From the NCBI GenBank assembly GCA_003445555.1, contig DMDI01000172.1, positions 1-6,870 on the forward strand: a stretch of 6,870 nt of DNA. Reading direction: 5' to 3'. Positions 5,508 through 6,870 of this stretch are shown in pieces (position 1 is the first letter of the stretch; each line of letters begins with the position of its first letter). The DNA comes from Desulfotomaculum sp. GTDB lineage: Bacteria > Bacillota > Desulfotomaculia > Desulfotomaculales > Nap2-2B. The notes under the pieces were generated by a model. The model was not told the origin of the DNA. It did no database searches and was given only the letters and a program-made list of their open reading frames with translations. The translations under genes were made by a program, and so were the position numbers.

Positions 5508-6086
5508 CTAGGCCGCTTTGCTTAAATAATCGTATCTAACCCCTAAAGCATCGCCACTAAAAAGACCTTTTCTTAAAGGATCATAAATTACCATATGGTG
5601 ACTGGCATGTCCTAACGTATGGTAAAAAGTAAGCCGGATATTTGGATCAAGGGTTAGCTGCTCTCCATTTACGGGGGTGTATACACGTTCCTGATCCACG
5701 GGAACTATTTCGCCAAAAAAAGAATTAAACTTTTCCCCGTAAATAGCTTTTGCTCCGGCAATTAAGCGGCCGGGTTCAGTCAAGTGCCTGGCTCCCCGCG
5801 GGTGCACCAGGACTTTGGCCTGCGGCAGCTTGGCCAGTATGGCCCCCGCCCCGCCGGCGTGGTCAAGATGGATATGGGTAACGATAACAAAGTCCACCTG
5901 GGCGGGAGTAAGATTAAGCTTTTCTATAGCCGCTAAGATGTGTTTAACTCCCGGGGCCGGACCTGTTTCAATGAGAACTATTTTACTTGCCCCTTTAATC
6001 AGGTATACGTTGGTTCTTTCCGGCAGGTACATATCATAAACATCTATCTGGTATAAGTCTTTTTCTAAAGCGATCATCGAAGACAA
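5508..6086 (-). CDS. N-terminal part of the interrupted MBL-fold hydrolase
   Basis: The 192-residue product if the TAG terminates. It keeps the HxHxDH motif, His160 and Asp179 and ends in YDYLSKAA, before the final metal-ligand His. The protein has no signal peptide and no membrane segment. Confidence 0.7.
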   Translation of the reverse strand: MSSMIALEKDLYQIDVYDMYLPERTNVYLIKGASKIVLIETGPAPGVKHILAAIEKLNLTPAQVDFVIVTHIHLDHAGGAGAILAKLPQAKVLVHPRGARHLTEPGRLIAGAKAIYGEKFNSFFGEIVPVDQERVYTPVNGEQLTLDPNIRLTFYHTLGHASHHMVIYDPLRKGLFSGDALGVRYDYLSKAA

Positions 6087-6094
6087 AATTTCCT

Positions 6095-6100
6095 CTCCTT
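6095..6100 (-). promoter_or_regulatory. Ribosome binding site of the MBL gene
   Basis: AAGGAG on the minus strand, 8 nt before TTG at 6086 and 17 nt before the ATG at 6077. It decides for the TTG start. The rest of the 115-bp gap to comEC shows no clear promoter. Confidence 0.7.
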
Positions 6101-6173
6101 TTTACCACGTTTGTTTATATTATTCGCTAATACTTTATTAAATCCTGCCCTGAGTGTTCCTTTTTGGTCATCT

Positions 6174-6198
6174 TCGAACCTCGAACCTTGAACCTCGA
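6174..6198. repeat. Heptanucleotide tandem repeat next to the comEC stop
   Basis: TCGAACC, TCGAACC and TTGAACC stand head to tail (6174-6194), followed by a partial TCGA (6195-6198). On the minus strand this reads as GGTTCGA units. The array begins three bases after the comEC-like stop codon. It is an intergenic short tandem repeat of unknown function. Confidence 0.7.
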
Positions 6199-6201
6199 GA
6201 A

Positions 6202-6870
6202 TTAGGCGGCCTCTTTCTTCAGCCGTCCTGTTTTCAGCCAAACATTAGTGCCGTCAGTGGTTAAAATTACCGCGCCATTAAGGTCTGTCCGGTAAATTAA
6301 ATTTTTACGCCGGACTAAAAGGTCCAGGACCGCCTGGTCTGGATGGCCAAAATTATTCTGGGCCCCTACTGAAATTACGGCTATTTTAGGATTTACCGCC
6401 TTTAAAAAATCAGCTTCAAAGTAGCGGCTGCCGTGGTGAGGAATTTTTAGAACCTGCGCTCTTAAATAAGGTTTTTTATGCTCCAAAAGCCATTTTTGAC
6501 CCTCCAGGGCAATATCCCCGGTAAATAGCAACTTTAATTTCCCGTAGCTTAAAGAAATCACTACCGAAGCATTGTTTATATCCGAGTGAGTGCCTTTCAG
6601 GGGAGGCACAGGAGGGTTGAGTATTTTTACCGTTATAGCCGGGTCTAAAGGTAAAAAAGCACCTGCTTCAGCCACTTTTAAAGTTATATTTTTTTGCCTG
6701 GCCCAGTTCAAAAGTAATAGGTATTCAGGCCGGACAATTTTTGTATCCTCTTTATCAGGTCCTAAACCAATAGGGGAGACCACCATTAATTTTACCGGAA
6801 AGTTTTTCAACACGGCTTTTGCTCCGCCGGCGTGGTCTTCATCGGGGAGGGTTATGATTAAAGCGTCAAT
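6202..6870 (-). CDS. comEC: C-terminal MBL domain of ComEC/Rec2 (partial at the right edge)
   Basis: The frame is open to the window edge, giving 222 visible residues, the C-terminal part of a larger protein. ComEC is the membrane channel that brings single-stranded DNA into the cell during transformation; many versions carry this extracytoplasmic metallo-beta-lactamase-like domain. Visible motifs, counted from the edge, are LPDEDHAGG (residues 8-16), NNASVVISLSYG (99-110), FTGD with Asp119, KIPHHGS with His145 and His146, and FGHPDQAVLDLL from 174 (His176). The first motif normally reads HxDxDH; here its first His is Leu8 (CTC at 6849-6847). The neighbouring holA and rpsT fit the usual comEC location. 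I cannot see the competence membrane domain, so a stand-alone ComEC-like hydrolase remains possible. It ends in TAA. Confidence 0.8.
   Translation of the reverse strand: MDALIITLPDEDHAGGAKAVLKNFPVKLMVVSPIGLGPDKEDTKIVRPEYLLLLNWARQKNITLKVAEAGAFLPLDPAITVKILNPPVPPLKGTHSDINNASVVISLSYGKLKLLFTGDIALEGQKWLLEHKKPYLRAQVLKIPHHGSRYFEADFLKAVNPKIAVISVGAQNNFGHPDQAVLDLLVRRKNLIYRTDLNGAVILTTDGTNVWLKTGRLKKEAA

Larger units (their letters stand above)
5130..6086 (-). pseudogene. MBL-fold metallohydrolase gene interrupted by one in-frame TAG
   Basis: Read through the stop, this is one 318-codon metallo-beta-lactamase-fold hydrolase (COG0491 type). Metal-binding motifs are His71-x-His73-x-Asp75-His76 (HIHLDH), His160 in TLGH, Asp179 in SGDA and His230 in FFTHYG. 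Codon 193 is TAG (5510-5508). The residues after it (FDYILPPM, PPPEFEPN and onward) stay in the same frame and remain family-like to the natural TAG at 5132-5130. There is no frameshift and no other stop. The 192-residue product would lack His230 and the C-terminal helices, so it is probably inactive. The start is TTG at 6086, because AAGGAG lies 8 nt upstream; the ATG at 6077 would be 17 nt away. Options are a recent nonsense mutation, a sequence error, or suppression or recoding of UAG. The substrate is unknown. It sits between comEC and holA. Confidence 0.8.

Noticed and set aside
5508..5510. Calling the amber codon a pyrrolysine site
   Set aside because: No pyl genes are in the window, the gene is not a methylamine methyltransferase, and TAG is the normal stop of three genes here; it is kept only as one testable option.

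Overview
The window looks like a chromosomal segment of an anaerobic Firmicute of the Clostridia type. The basis is gene content and order: a comEC-like end, holA and rpsT cluster together as in many Clostridia and Bacilli; folD overlaps an fchA-type gene as in tetrahydrofolate one-carbon operons of acetogens and related anaerobes; the DNA is AT-leaning; several starts have strong AGGAGG-type ribosome binding sites. The species cannot be named from this sequence.

Layout. At the left edge the first codons of an unidentified gene run off on the minus strand. On the plus strand, a consensus-like promoter drives tRNA-Arg(TCT) (142-218), followed after only 14 nt by a PAP2-family membrane phosphatase (233-916). 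Facing it on the minus strand is a three-helix membrane diguanylate cyclase with intact GGDEF and I-site (1094-1882). Also on the minus strand, reading right to left, folD (from about 3481 to 2612) overlaps fchA (2628-2002) by 17 nt. A divergent promoter region (about 3482-3630) separates folD from rpsT on the plus strand (3631-3906). An AT-rich palindromic spacer separates rpsT from the convergent minus-strand set: the end of comEC (from beyond 6870 to 6202), a metallo-beta-lactamase-fold gene broken by one in-frame TAG (6086-5130), and holA (5074-4019).

How the genes may work together. FolD and FchA act on neighbouring steps of the formyl- to methylene-tetrahydrofolate branch. This FolD carries Glu where the family has its catalytic Gln (E. 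coli Q98) and has altered cofactor-binding signatures. That suggests, as inference, that FolD is mainly the dehydrogenase and FchA supplies the cyclohydrolase step. holA (clamp loader delta) and rpsT (S20) are housekeeping genes. ComEC is the DNA-uptake channel, but the visible part of its hydrolase domain lacks the first His of the metal-binding motif.

The points most worth checking are the TAG-interrupted MBL gene, whose sequence stays conserved on both sides of the stop; the substituted FolD and its apparent CTG or ATT start; the tRNA-PAP2 dicistron; and perfect palindromes at the promoter or leader of the diguanylate cyclase and folD genes. I see no CRISPR array, insertion sequence or phage gene. 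No gene-free stretch exceeds 300 bases.
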